NCBI RefSeq assembly: GCF_005869875.1
Contig: NZ_VAWG01000003.1
Coordinates: forward strand, 124,001-188,000
DNA from: Paenibacillus pinistramenti
GTDB taxonomy: Bacteria > Bacillota > Bacilli > Paenibacillales > Paenibacillaceae
Length of the DNA stretch: 64,000 nucleotides
Direction: 5' to 3'
Shown one piece after another: positions 9,320-17,725 of this stretch (its first letter is position 1; every line of letters starts with the position of its first letter). The notes below the pieces were generated by a model. That model worked only from the letters and a program-made list of their open reading frames with translations. It ran no database searches and had not been told where the DNA came from. The translations under genes and the position numbers were made by a program.

Positions 9320-10345
9320 CTACGCCAGCCCATTCGCAATGCCAACAAGCACCCAGGAGACGATCAAAATGAAATTGCCTGTAAGCAGCATTTTCTTCGG
9401 CTCGGCAAAGCCCTTCCATTCCCCGTCTTTAAGTCCCCAGGCATTGCTGACGATCAGCGCCAATCCATTAAAAGCAAGCCAGCCGACGCTCGACCCGAGC
9501 GGTCCGAGCAGCACGGTTGCTTTGGCATAGAATCCTAGCGCAAAAAACCAGATAAAAGCCGTAATAATGGCTTTCCCGTAAGCTTTACCAGCACCCTTGG
9601 CCGTGTAATCGCGGTAGGTGCGGTTCTTGATCAGCATCACAACCGCATATACGAAGTTCGCTGCGAAACCGCCGGATAGGGTCACCACCCACGGGATCAG
9701 ACTGGCATTCATCGCCGATACCCCGTGATCTGTGGCAATGTCCAGCGTCTGGTTCGCATAGGTGAAGCCTATGTTCATGGCTGCCGAGCCCAGGCCGGCC
9801 AAAGAGGCGAGCAGCAGCCCTTTGGAGAGCTTGTTCCCGGAATCCGGAGTATCTCCGCCTTGTTCAAGCAGCTGCGCTTTCAGGCTCTTCTCCTTAGCCA
9901 GGCCCGCTTTAGTGATCACAGCTACGCCGGCCAGCATCACCACAATGCCAATCAGCAGAACGATAAACGAGCGTGCCGCCGGAATATTGCCAAAGATCAG
10001 CAGCGGAATCAGCGAGCCCATCGAGGCGGAGATGCCCATGTTCACTCCGTAGGTCAAAGAAACGCCAATCGTATCAATAGCCTTGCCGAACAAGATGGAG
10101 CTGATGCCCCAGAGCAGGCCGCAGAAGGAAGCCAGCGCCAATACATGCACCGGGGTCTCCCGGATATAATCCATAAAATGCGGAGCCTCAAGCCAGGTCC
10201 AGCCAATCGGAATCAGCAGAATCCCAACAACGGAAAATAGTGTCCAGAAAGCCTCCCATGAGAAAGGCTGATATTTCTTCATCCCAAGCCCAAAGCTTCC
10301 TTGAAAGCCGCAGGCCAGCAGCAGCAGCAAAAAACCGTAAATCAC
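9320..10345 (-). CDS. rhaT: RhaT-family L-rhamnose/H+ symporter-like permease
   Basis: 341 residues, about ten membrane helices, very hydrophobic. The overall pattern (GFLLLLLACGFQGSFGLGMKK at the N-terminus, WGISSILFGKAIDTIGVSLTYGVNMGISASMGSLIPLL, C-terminal WGLKDGEWKGF) fits the RhaT family of rhamnose-proton symporters. The start is GTG 10345 with GGGAG about 9 nt upstream. It stands alone: no rhamnose isomerase, kinase or aldolase lies nearby, so the true substrate is uncertain even though the family call is good. Transcription runs toward the DnaA-box array. Confidence 0.85.
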   Translation of the reverse strand: MIYGFLLLLLACGFQGSFGLGMKKYQPFSWEAFWTLFSVVGILLIPIGWTWLEAPHFMDYIRETPVHVLALASFCGLLWGISSILFGKAIDTIGVSLTYGVNMGISASMGSLIPLLIFGNIPAARSFIVLLIGIVVMLAGVAVITKAGLAKEKSLKAQLLEQGGDTPDSGNKLSKGLLLASLAGLGSAAMNIGFTYANQTLDIATDHGVSAMNASLIPWVVTLSGGFAANFVYAVVMLIKNRTYRDYTAKGAGKAYGKAIITAFIWFFALGFYAKATVLLGPLGSSVGWLAFNGLALIVSNAWGLKDGEWKGFAEPKKMLLTGNFILIVSWVLVGIANGLA

Positions 10346-10435
10346 TTCGTTCTCTCCCTCTGTCTCTGAATGGTTGAATCTGCATAATTATTATCGATTA
10401 TCTTCCTAAACAGGCAAAATGTAAATCGATTTCAT

Positions 10436-10469
10436 AAAAAAATAGGGCCCTGCATGTGCAGAAGCCCTA
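10436..10469 (-). terminator. intrinsic terminator after the aldo/keto reductase gene
   Basis: TAGGGC/GCCCTA (10443-10448 and 10464-10469) with an inner TGCA/TGCA pairing. The A-run at 10436-10442 gives the U tract on the minus strand. Confidence 0.75.
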
Positions 10470-10526
10470 CGCCATTTAGAATACAGATTTGAGAAAAAGC
10501 TGCCCGGCCCTTTCTCCGCCCTTCGC

Positions 10527-11504
10527 CTAAGAAAGGCGGTACACCGCAAACGGCTCGCCAAACCGGAACGGAGTGCTCCATTCCTCGAGCTGCTGCTTCA
10601 CTCCGGCAGACAAATTCAATTCGGCGCTCTGGAGATTGTCGGCAAGCTGCTCCGGCCGCGTCGCTCCTGCGATGACGGTGGAGACAGCCGGCTTGTCCAT
10701 GAGCCAGGCCAGCGACAGTGCGCTCGGCGAGCAGCCGTAATCAGCAGCCAGGCTGCTGACGCGCCGCCCGAGCTCGATTTTTCGCTCATCCAGAAACCGG
10801 TTGAAGCCGGGATCCGTCTGAACTCTTGAGCCTTCAGGCGCCCCGCCCTCCTCCGAATATTTGCCGCTCAGAATACCTCCGGCCAGCGGGAAATAAGGAA
10901 TGATTCCGAGCCCCTGATCCAGGCACAATGGAACGAGCTCCTGCTCAGGCGTGCGGTCGGCCAGCGAGTAGCTGGTCTGCATGGACACATAAGGCTCAAA
11001 GCCTTTGCGTTCGCTGATCCCCAGCGCCTTCATCAGCTCCCATGCCGCATAATTGGAAGCGCCGATGTAGCGGACTTTGCCTGAAGCAACCATATCATCC
11101 AGTGTGCGCAGCGTCTCCTCCAGCGGGGTATGGGGATCAAAGGTATGAATCTGGTACAAATCGATATAATCCGTCTTCAGCCTTTGCAGACTCTGGTCCA
11201 GCTCCTGCTGCAGATGAAAGCGCGACGAGCCGCTGCCGTTCGGCCCTTCACTCCGCACAAGCCCGGCTTTTGTCGCCAGGACGACATTGTGACGCCTGCC
11301 GCCCGCCAGCGCCTGCCCGATGATCGTCTCGGAAGCCGTTCCCGCATAAATATTCGCCGTATCAATAAAGTTAATGCCAAAATCCAGCGCCTGATGAATA
11401 ATGCTGATGGACGTTTCCACGTCTGCCCTTTTACCAAATGCGTTTGTTCCCAGGCCCAATGCCGAAACCGTCAGCCCGCTCTTGCCTAACCGGCGATATT
11501 TCAT
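10527..11504 (-). CDS. aldo/keto reductase family oxidoreductase
   Basis: NADPH-dependent carbonyl reductase fold, 325 residues. Visible family features: N-terminal YRRLGKSGLTVSALGLGTNAFG, the catalytic Asp and Tyr in FIDTANIY, catalytic Lys in LATKAG, His in IDLYQIHTFD, and the C-terminal coenzyme-binding VIAGATRPEQLADNL. It belongs with the YajO/Kv-beta-like soluble reductases. A longer reading frame reaches 11825, but ATG 11504 has GAGGAG 8 nt upstream and begins the conserved domain exactly. It lies downstream of, and in the same direction as, the A-T-R gene, with a terminator between them, so it is probably separately transcribed. The physiological substrate is unknown. Confidence 0.92.
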   Translation of the reverse strand: MKYRRLGKSGLTVSALGLGTNAFGKRADVETSISIIHQALDFGINFIDTANIYAGTASETIIGQALAGGRRHNVVLATKAGLVRSEGPNGSGSSRFHLQQELDQSLQRLKTDYIDLYQIHTFDPHTPLEETLRTLDDMVASGKVRYIGASNYAAWELMKALGISERKGFEPYVSMQTSYSLADRTPEQELVPLCLDQGLGIIPYFPLAGGILSGKYSEEGGAPEGSRVQTDPGFNRFLDERKIELGRRVSSLAADYGCSPSALSLAWLMDKPAVSTVIAGATRPEQLADNLQSAELNLSAGVKQQLEEWSTPFRFGEPFAVYRLS

Positions 11505-11734
11505 ATCAACTGCTCCTCTCTTTCCGCTCCTGATTTGTGTGTTCAATATAAACTGAATAAATTGAGCTTTTGAATGACATTTTAGGGCGATTACGGGAAA
11601 GGTTCCTGCGATCGCTGTTGTTCCCCTATTAGACAATATACCCTTTAACCGCTTGACCAACAACATAGGGCCGTAGGCGGAATTAGGAGAAAGCCAAGAA
11701 GTAGACAGCAGAAAGCCGGGAGGAGTCTGAGTGT

Positions 11735-11765
11735 AAAAAGAAAGCCGGACCCCAGAGGGCCCGGC
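11735..11765 (-). terminator. intrinsic terminator after the A-T-R gene
   Basis: GCCGG (11744-11748) pairs with CCGGC (11761-11765) with further inner G/C pairs. An A-run before it gives the minus-strand U tract. Confidence 0.75.
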
Positions 11766-11772
11766 ATCGTGA

Positions 11773-14700
11773 TCATCGGCGCTGCTTCGTATCTGCCGCC
11801 GGAAAATATCCGCGGGCTGCAGCATGCTCCGCCAGCCTGCCCATGAGCGTCCCCATGGCCGGCGCGGGCTCTAGCCCTTTCGCCTTGCGGAAGGAGCTCT
11901 CGCTGGAGTACCGGTAAGGCGTCGTTCTGACGCCGTCCCCCTCCAGCAGGGCAACGGCCAGCTGCACCGCTTCCCCGCTTATGCTGCGGCCTTCCGTCAG
12001 CACCCAGCGCTCGAATTCCTTCTGCGGCAGCAGGTCGACGCGGTAGCCAAGCTCCAGCAGGGAAGCGATCAGCAGCTCATACCGCTTCTGGTCGGGATTG
12101 CAGATGTGGTAAATCTCCCCGAACAGCGGGCGCTGCATCAGCTTAACCATGAACCGGCTGGCAAAGTCAACCGGCGTAATGTCAATATGCGTATGAACCG
12201 CTGGCGCTTTGCCCAGCAGCAGGAAAGCCTTGAGCATCCGGTAGAAGAAGTTCTCGTTGATATTATGCTGGAAATGCCCGGTCCCGCTGTGGCAGGACAA
12301 GTTCCCCGCACGGTAGATGGAGCAGGGCAGCCCCTTCTGGACGGCTTCTGCGACGACTTTTTCCGCCTGAAGCTTGCTGTTTGTATAGACGCTCTCCAGC
12401 TCTGCTTCATAGAAAGCATCCGGACTGCTGACTGCAGACTCCCAAAGTCCCGCCGCGGCCATGTCCTCCGGAATGCCGATCGTCGAGATAAAGTGGAACC
12501 GGATCGACGGCTTCTCATAGACGAATTCGATCAGCGACTGCGTCCCCGTCACGTTCGTAGCCTGGAACTGTTCAGAGACCCCGAAGTGGCGGACATCCGC
12601 CCCGGCATGGATGATAGACGTAACCACCGAACGAACCCGCTTCCGCCCTTCTTCCGTCAAGCCAAGATTGTCCTGAACCAGATCGCCTTCCAGCGCAAAA
12701 ATCCGCTGCTTATGCTCTTCAAATACAGCTTCGCCAAAATAGCCGTCCAGCGTCTTCTTGATCCGGCTGAGCCCGCTTGCTCCGGCTTTGGGGCGGACCA
12801 GCACATGTACATTCACTTTGGTGGAGGCCAGAAGCTCATATAAGAGATGAGACCCCAAATATCCGGTTCCTCCGGTCAGAAGCACATCCGTACCCAGGCC
12901 ATCCTCGCCCAGCAGCTGGATCTTGGGCAGAACAGGCAGCTCTTTCAGGTCGATATACTCGTTAATCTGCTGGTCCTCTTCTTCCTGCTGCATGTCAAGT
13001 GTCTCAATAAACACGGCCAGTTCCTGGACCGTCTTATGCTCATAAAGGTCGTTCATGCGCAGACCCGGATAGTCCAGCTTCAAATGCGACAATACCGCCA
13101 TGACCGCCAGGGAATCGCCCCCGATATCAAAAAAGCTCACATTCCGCCCCACCTGCGGCAGCGGCAGCTCCAGAACTTCGGCCCAAAGGCCTGCCAGCAT
13201 GGCTTCAAGCCCGGCGGCAGGCGCCGCGTAAGGCTCAGCCATTTCGGCCGTTTCCGGATTGTCCAGGCTGAGCAGCCTTTTCCGGTCCACCTTGCCGGTC
13301 GGCGACAGAGGAATTTCAGGCAGACGGTAGAAATACGCCGGGATCATGTACTGCGGAACATAATTTTTCAGATGCTCCTTCAAGTCCTTGACCGACAAAG
13401 GCGCTTTCTCGGAATAGAAACAGGACAGATGTTTGACCACACTATTCTCCTGAACGGCCACCACGGCAGCATCCAGAATCATCGGGTGCTTGGACAGCGC
13501 GTTTTCGATTTCACCGATCTCGATGCGGAAGCCGCGCAGCTTGAGCTGGCCGTCTTTGCGGTGCTGGAACTCGATGCTGCCATCCGGCAGTCTCTTCACG
13601 ATATCTCCCGATTTGTACAAGGACGTCTGGCCCTGCGCATCATAAGGATTGCGGATAAAGACCTCGCCCGTCTTCTCCGGCAGGTTCAAATACCCTTTGG
13701 ACAAGCCCGGTGTCGCGATGTACAGCTCTCCTTCCTCGCCGTCCGCCGCAAGCGAGCCATCCGGCTTCACTACATACAGCTGGTAGTTATCCAGCGGATA
13801 ACCGATCGGCACCGTATTCGCCTTGCTGTTCCAGTAATCTGTCACTTTATAGATGGTGGTGAGCACAGTACACTCGGTTGGCCCGTAACCGTTAATAATT
13901 GTAATAGCTGTGCCGAATTTGCTCTGGAACTTGCGGACATGGTCGGACAGCAGCGCTTCGCCGGCCACCAGCACGGTTTTGACAGATGCCCATTTCTTCC
14001 GGGTTTCCGGGGTGGTAGTTTCGGCAATCCGGTTAAACACGGAGGTCGGCAGGCAGCCGATATGCGTCACACGGCGGCGTTCCAGCAGGTCGACCAGCAG
14101 CTCCGGCGTCAGCTGTTCTTCCTTGGTGAGCAGGGCCAGATGGGCTCCGTTCAGCAGCGCCTCCATCGTATCCACAACTGATGCGTCAAAGCTGAAGGTC
14201 GAGAACTGGGTTACTACATCCTCGGAGGTCAGCTCCAGGGACCGGGTCATGGAGTTATAGAGGTTCACCACACCCCGGTGGGCGATCAGTGTTCCTTTCG
14301 GTTTGCCGGTTGATCCGGAGGTATAGATGACGTAAGCCAAATCGTCCGGATGGAGCGGAGCATTTTGATAATCGTCAGGTGAACCCGCAAATACGGCTTC
14401 CAGAGAAAGCAGCTTTGTCTTGGCCTGCCCGGAGCCTCCTCCGGCTAACTCCTCTGCATTTGCCTGATAGCGTTCCTTGTACAAAATATACTGGCTGCTA
14501 CAGTCCTCCACGATGTAGCGGACTCTTTCAATCGGATGCTCCGGATCAATCGGAACATACACGCCTCCGGCGCGCAGAACGCCGAGAAGCGAGATGACCG
14601 TCTCCGGGCTTCGTTCCATGTATAACCCGACAAAATCCCCTTTCTGCAGTCCTGCAGCCGTTAATGCGTTAGCTACCTGACCGCTTGACCGGTAAAGCTG

Positions 14701-14862
14701 CTCATAAGTCATCTCTCTTGATCCATAGGAAATCGCGATATTGCTAGAATGTAAGGCGGCGGCTCTGCTGAACAGGCTCGCGAGTGTTTCTGTATGTAGT
14801 TCCTCTTCCTTTAAACGTACAGCTGCGGGTTGCTTTCTCTCAATCATATTCTCCAGTCTCAT
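11773..14862 (-). CDS. stand-alone NRPS-like adenylation-thiolation-reductase protein
   Basis: 1029-residue single module. The adenylation domain shows core motifs YTSGSTGKPKG (near residue 177), NGYGPTE, YKSGD, and PLSPTGKVDRKRL with the A10 lysine. The carrier domain has FFDIGGDSL, whose Ser (near 583) takes phosphopantetheine. A C-terminal thioester reductase starts near 656 (LLTGGTGYLGSHLL, active-site YTNSK). There is no condensation domain. By family logic it activates a carboxylic acid, holds it as a thioester and releases an aldehyde (or alcohol) using NAD(P)H. By hand alignment to GrsA the specificity residues read roughly D-A-V-G-L-A-G-V-L-K, a hydrophobic pocket I cannot assign. 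ATG 14862 has AGGAG at 8 nt. No phosphopantetheinyl transferase or other biosynthetic gene is adjacent. Confidence 0.9.
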   Translation of the reverse strand: MRLENMIERKQPAAVRLKEEELHTETLASLFSRAAALHSSNIAISYGSREMTYEQLYRSSGQVANALTAAGLQKGDFVGLYMERSPETVISLLGVLRAGGVYVPIDPEHPIERVRYIVEDCSSQYILYKERYQANAEELAGGGSGQAKTKLLSLEAVFAGSPDDYQNAPLHPDDLAYVIYTSGSTGKPKGTLIAHRGVVNLYNSMTRSLELTSEDVVTQFSTFSFDASVVDTMEALLNGAHLALLTKEEQLTPELLVDLLERRRVTHIGCLPTSVFNRIAETTTPETRKKWASVKTVLVAGEALLSDHVRKFQSKFGTAITIINGYGPTECTVLTTIYKVTDYWNSKANTVPIGYPLDNYQLYVVKPDGSLAADGEEGELYIATPGLSKGYLNLPEKTGEVFIRNPYDAQGQTSLYKSGDIVKRLPDGSIEFQHRKDGQLKLRGFRIEIGEIENALSKHPMILDAAVVAVQENSVVKHLSCFYSEKAPLSVKDLKEHLKNYVPQYMIPAYFYRLPEIPLSPTGKVDRKRLLSLDNPETAEMAEPYAAPAAGLEAMLAGLWAEVLELPLPQVGRNVSFFDIGGDSLAVMAVLSHLKLDYPGLRMNDLYEHKTVQELAVFIETLDMQQEEEDQQINEYIDLKELPVLPKIQLLGEDGLGTDVLLTGGTGYLGSHLLYELLASTKVNVHVLVRPKAGASGLSRIKKTLDGYFGEAVFEEHKQRIFALEGDLVQDNLGLTEEGRKRVRSVVTSIIHAGADVRHFGVSEQFQATNVTGTQSLIEFVYEKPSIRFHFISTIGIPEDMAAAGLWESAVSSPDAFYEAELESVYTNSKLQAEKVVAEAVQKGLPCSIYRAGNLSCHSGTGHFQHNINENFFYRMLKAFLLLGKAPAVHTHIDITPVDFASRFMVKLMQRPLFGEIYHICNPDQKRYELLIASLLELGYRVDLLPQKEFERWVLTEGRSISGEAVQLAVALLEGDGVRTTPYRYSSESSFRKAKGLEPAPAMGTLMGRLAEHAAARGYFPAADTKQRR

Positions 14863-14889
14863 GTTGTCTCTCCTTCTCTATAAGCGATA

Positions 14890-14933
14890 GAAAAACCAAA
14901 ACACGCCGGGCCATCCCGGTCATGTTTTGGTTT
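14890..14933 (-). terminator. strong intrinsic terminator after the second chemoreceptor gene
   Basis: Arms AAACCAAAACA (14893-14903) and TGTTTTGGTTT (14923-14933), with inner CCGGG/CCCGG (14906-14910, 14915-14919), then a U tract on the minus strand. Confidence 0.9.
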
Positions 14934-14968
14934 CTAGTTAGTGTGGACAGCTAGATTGTAGTTAAAGC

Positions 14969-16708
14969 TTATTTAGTTTCAAATTTGCTTACTGTCGCGT
15001 TCAGCTGCTCTGCCACCTGGGCCAGCTGGTTCGCGTAGTTGTGAATCTCCTCTTGGGACTTCTCCTGCTCTGAAACTGTGGTCAAGATCTTCTGTGCGTT
15101 ATCGGAGGTGCGTTCCGAAATATCGGACAGCTGGGTAACCATAGCGGTAACCTCCTGTGTTCCTGCAGAAATCTGCTCTGTAGAGCTTGAAATATCGATG
15201 ACCTGATCGGCTACGAGCTGGGTAGCGTTCAGGATTTCCCCGAATTTAACTCCGGTTTCATCGGCCAAAGCCAGGCCCTGTTTGATCTCATTCTTACTTT
15301 GGGAGACGAAATTTACCGCTTTGCTTGTTTCGAACTGAATCTCCTGAACCAGAGCGCCGACTCTGTCCGTTGCCAGCTTGGACTGTTCTGCCAGCTTCCG
15401 GACCTCTCCGGCTACAACCGAGAAGCCGCGGCCATTTTCCCCGGCACGGGCTGCCTCAATGCTGGCATTCAGCGCAAGCAGATTGGTCTGCTCCGTAATG
15501 CTGTTTATGAGGCTGAGAATGCTGCCGATTTCCTCGGATTTGACCTCCAGAATCTTCATCGTTTCAAATGCAGCCGCCGAAGTTTCGCTGATCTGGCTGA
15601 TTTGGGCGGAAATGTTCTGCATCGCCATATTGCCTTCTTCGGACTTGCTCTTCATTTCCTGAGAGGCGCTGGATACATGATTCGCGTTATGGGCAATCGT
15701 CTGCAGGGAAGTGGAGATCTGCTGCATGGAAGCCCCGGCGTTTGCAGTCGAAACAACCTGGGTTGCGGCATTGTCGTTCATGGTTGACAGTTCGGACGTA
15801 ATCGCTTCAACGCCCTGCTTGTTCTTCTCGGTAATGCTAAAGAGATACTTGGATACCTCGGAAGAGCTGACAGCTGTCTCCTGAATGCTTTGAATAACGG
15901 AGCTTACATGATTGATCATGTCGTTAAACTGCTTGTTCAGTTCGCCGAACGCCCCTTTCTCACTCAGCGAGAAATTCAACTTTCCCTGCGAAACCTTCTG
16001 AATCCCCTTAACAAGCTCGTTGAGCGGAAGAAGGGTCTTTCTGGCTACGAAGTACTGCAGGCCGCCGCAGATGATCAGCGCGATCAGCAGCAGGACAATT
16101 GTCTCCTCCAGGAATGTTTTGCGCCCTTCCGGAATCATGCTTGCATCCACGTCAACGCCAAAGTAAGCGTCAATCTTGCCGGAGCTGTCTTTGATCGGAT
16201 ACAGGATTGTCATCCAGGTACCGAAGCCGTCGCTGTAGACGTCTGTAAAGGTTTTCTTCCCGGTCTTCAGCATTTCTGCAATTCCCTCGGCCACGCCGCC
16301 AGGCTGTTCATAGAAATCGCCGACCTTCATGCCCTCCTGCTTGAAAGCGTCCAGTACATTATTCGGAAACGCAATCAGGCTGGTTTCGTTGCCGTTCTTA
16401 AGCTCCGTACCGAACAAATACCCCTGGGCCACGTTCGGGTTAAATTCCGATAATTTGTTAAACTGGGCAGTCAGGTCCTTCTGAGCCTGCGAGTCCCAGC
16501 TTTTTTCAGCAAGAGCCGCGTCCACGTCAGTCTGGTCAAAATCCTTGGCCCATTGGGACGTTACGGTTTCGGTCTGCTTCTTGAGCGTGTCGAGCAGAAT
16601 ATTGGTCTGCAGGTATTCACTCACCCCGATAAGCAGGATTCCGATGATCAGAATATTAAGCATGGAAAACCATAAATTTTTGCTAAAGTAGTTCTTACTG
16701 CCTCTCAT
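14969..16708 (-). CDS. methyl-accepting chemotaxis protein, Cache-type sensor
   Basis: 579-residue chemoreceptor. Membrane helix about residues 13-33, then an extracytoplasmic sensor to about 198 whose YPIKDSSGKIDAYFGVDVDAS stretch is typical of Cache folds. A second helix (about 200-218), a divergent HAMP (LPLNELVKGIQKVSQGKL) and a signalling coiled coil with [20 protein letters not shown] follow. AGGAGG sits 11 nt before the ATG. It is the last gene of its transcript (strong terminator at 14890-14933) and is preceded by a sigma-D-like promoter and a leader of about 285 nt. The ligand is unknown. Confidence 0.93.
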   Translation of the reverse strand: MRGSKNYFSKNLWFSMLNILIIGILLIGVSEYLQTNILLDTLKKQTETVTSQWAKDFDQTDVDAALAEKSWDSQAQKDLTAQFNKLSEFNPNVAQGYLFGTELKNGNETSLIAFPNNVLDAFKQEGMKVGDFYEQPGGVAEGIAEMLKTGKKTFTDVYSDGFGTWMTILYPIKDSSGKIDAYFGVDVDASMIPEGRKTFLEETIVLLLIALIICGGLQYFVARKTLLPLNELVKGIQKVSQGKLNFSLSEKGAFGELNKQFNDMINHVSSVIQSIQETAVSSSEVSKYLFSITEKNKQGVEAITSELSTMNDNAATQVVSTANAGASMQQISTSLQTIAHNANHVSSASQEMKSKSEEGNMAMQNISAQISQISETSAAAFETMKILEVKSEEIGSILSLINSITEQTNLLALNASIEAARAGENGRGFSVVAGEVRKLAEQSKLATDRVGALVQEIQFETSKAVNFVSQSKNEIKQGLALADETGVKFGEILNATQLVADQVIDISSSTEQISAGTQEVTAMVTQLSDISERTSDNAQKILTTVSEQEKSQEEIHNYANQLAQVAEQLNATVSKFETK

Positions 16709-16999
16709 GTTGAAGCCAACCTCCTGAAGTATGATCCTTCGCTAGATAAATCTTCCGGTCTGTTCCGTCACCTCCGGGCATACCGGTGAGTATGCTTCCA
16801 CGCTATAAAACCGACGGGAAAACAGCCAAAAAAAGAGAAAAAAAAAGAGCCGAATCGGCGAACCGCTATGTACAGCCAAACTGTTACCCCGTAATACGTC
16901 CACGTTCTCCGGTGCCTGACTTCTCGAAGTCAAATGCTCGTTCAGAATCGATCATTCTCACCCTCTGACATTTGTTATAATAAACAACACACTTATCTA
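16709..16999 (-). other. long putatively structured leader of the chemoreceptor gene
   Basis: About 285 nt between the sigma-D-like promoter and the start codon. On the minus strand it contains GACTTC/GAAGTC (about 16919-16932), GCCG/CGGC directly followed by nine U (terminator-like, about 16841-16862), and GCATAC/GTATGC (about 16778-16795) before the AGGAGG. It does not match the riboswitch consensus sequences I know, including cyclic-di-GMP-I. A 63-codon frame inside (16742-16933) has no ribosome site and is not called. Confidence 0.4.
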
Positions 17000-17026
17000 T
17001 TATCGGTATTTCGCACAAAAACTTGA
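17000..17026 (-). promoter_or_regulatory. sigma-D (sigma-28) type promoter
   Basis: On the minus strand TCAAGTTT (17026-17019), 11 nt, ACCGATAA (17007-17000). The flagellar sigma consensus is TAAAGTTT-N11-GCCGATAA, so 14 of 16 positions match with exact spacing. It faces the chemoreceptor gene. Confidence 0.75.
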
Positions 17027-17207
17027 GTCTTTTTACCTACTATATTAAAAATTTTCCAAGACAAATAAGCGGTTTAACAACCCATTTGCATGAAGCAGCG
17101 GATAATAGATGTGTAAAATATTCATATATGACAAGCACAGCTAGTACACTAAAGTAGCGCGGGGGAGAAACCTCTCCCTACAGGAAACCCGGAAAGGAAG
17201 TGGAAAG

Positions 17208-17621
17208 ATGAAGAAATTTACGTCAGTTTGGCCGGCTGTAAGCATTGGATTGATCGCGGTGCTGTTTGGAGGGTTTGCCTTCTTCTATATCCGTGACCAT
17301 ATGCCCGATTCGCCGGCGGATACGGCCGTTTTTGCAGAAGCACAGCAGCAGGGCGCACAGTCACAGGTCATCACCGTAGATGTAAGGAAGGACGGCTTCT
17401 ATCCAAGCAATATTGAAATTCAGGCCGGGACCCCCGTCCAGCTCAACTTCAAGAAAGCAAAAGGCATTTCCTGCATTAGAGATGTGGCCTCTACCGACCT
17501 TGGCATGAATGTGTATCTCAAGAAAGGCGACAATTATTACACGCTGGACAATCTTGAGCCGGGGACCTATGAGTTTCACTGCGGCATGTACATGTATTCC
17601 GGAACGGTTACAGTTAAATAA
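17208..17621 (+). CDS. membrane-anchored cupredoxin-domain protein
   Basis: 137 residues. One N-terminal hydrophobic helix (about residues 9-28) anchors or exports the protein, followed by a cupredoxin-like beta domain (about 53-137). VDVRKDGFYPSNIEIQAGTPVQLNFKK is the typical opening. The C-terminal YEFHCGMYMYSGTVTV supplies Cys-His-Met candidates for copper, with another Cys in ISCIRD. Location is therefore the outer face of the membrane. A role in copper handling or electron transfer is inferred from the fold. GGAAAGGAAG precedes the ATG, and a small hairpin (17163-17178) lies in the leader. Single-gene unit with its own terminator. Confidence 0.85.
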   Translation: MKKFTSVWPAVSIGLIAVLFGGFAFFYIRDHMPDSPADTAVFAEAQQQGAQSQVITVDVRKDGFYPSNIEIQAGTPVQLNFKKAKGISCIRDVASTDLGMNVYLKKGDNYYTLDNLEPGTYEFHCGMYMYSGTVTVK

Positions 17622-17643
17622 TGCTCTTCATGATTATCGAAAA

Positions 17644-17683
17644 AAATAAGCTCCGGCCGCTTCCAGGCGCTCGGAGCTTATTT
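17644..17683. terminator. bidirectional intrinsic terminator between cupredoxin and mannosidase genes
   Basis: AAATAAGCTCCG (17644-17655) pairs with CGGAGCTTATTT (17672-17683); A- and T-runs on opposite sides serve both convergent genes. Confidence 0.85.
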
Positions 17684-17725
17684 CATTTATGTCCCCGGTT
17701 CACTTCTGTTCACCGGGAGCCAGCA

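Noticed and set aside
12847-14181. 444-codon plus-strand frame inside the A-T-R gene
   Set aside because: Shadow of a high-GC gene; the opposite strand encodes continuous A and T domain motifs.
16742-16933. 63-codon minus-strand frame in the chemoreceptor leader
   Set aside because: TTG start without a ribosome site; its T-run encodes poly-Phe, and the region is better explained as leader RNA.
16860-16980. Cyclic-di-GMP-I or other known riboswitch in the chemoreceptor leader
   Set aside because: Checked the conserved blocks of GEMM-I, SAM-I, TPP, FMN, purine and cobalamin types by eye; none fit.
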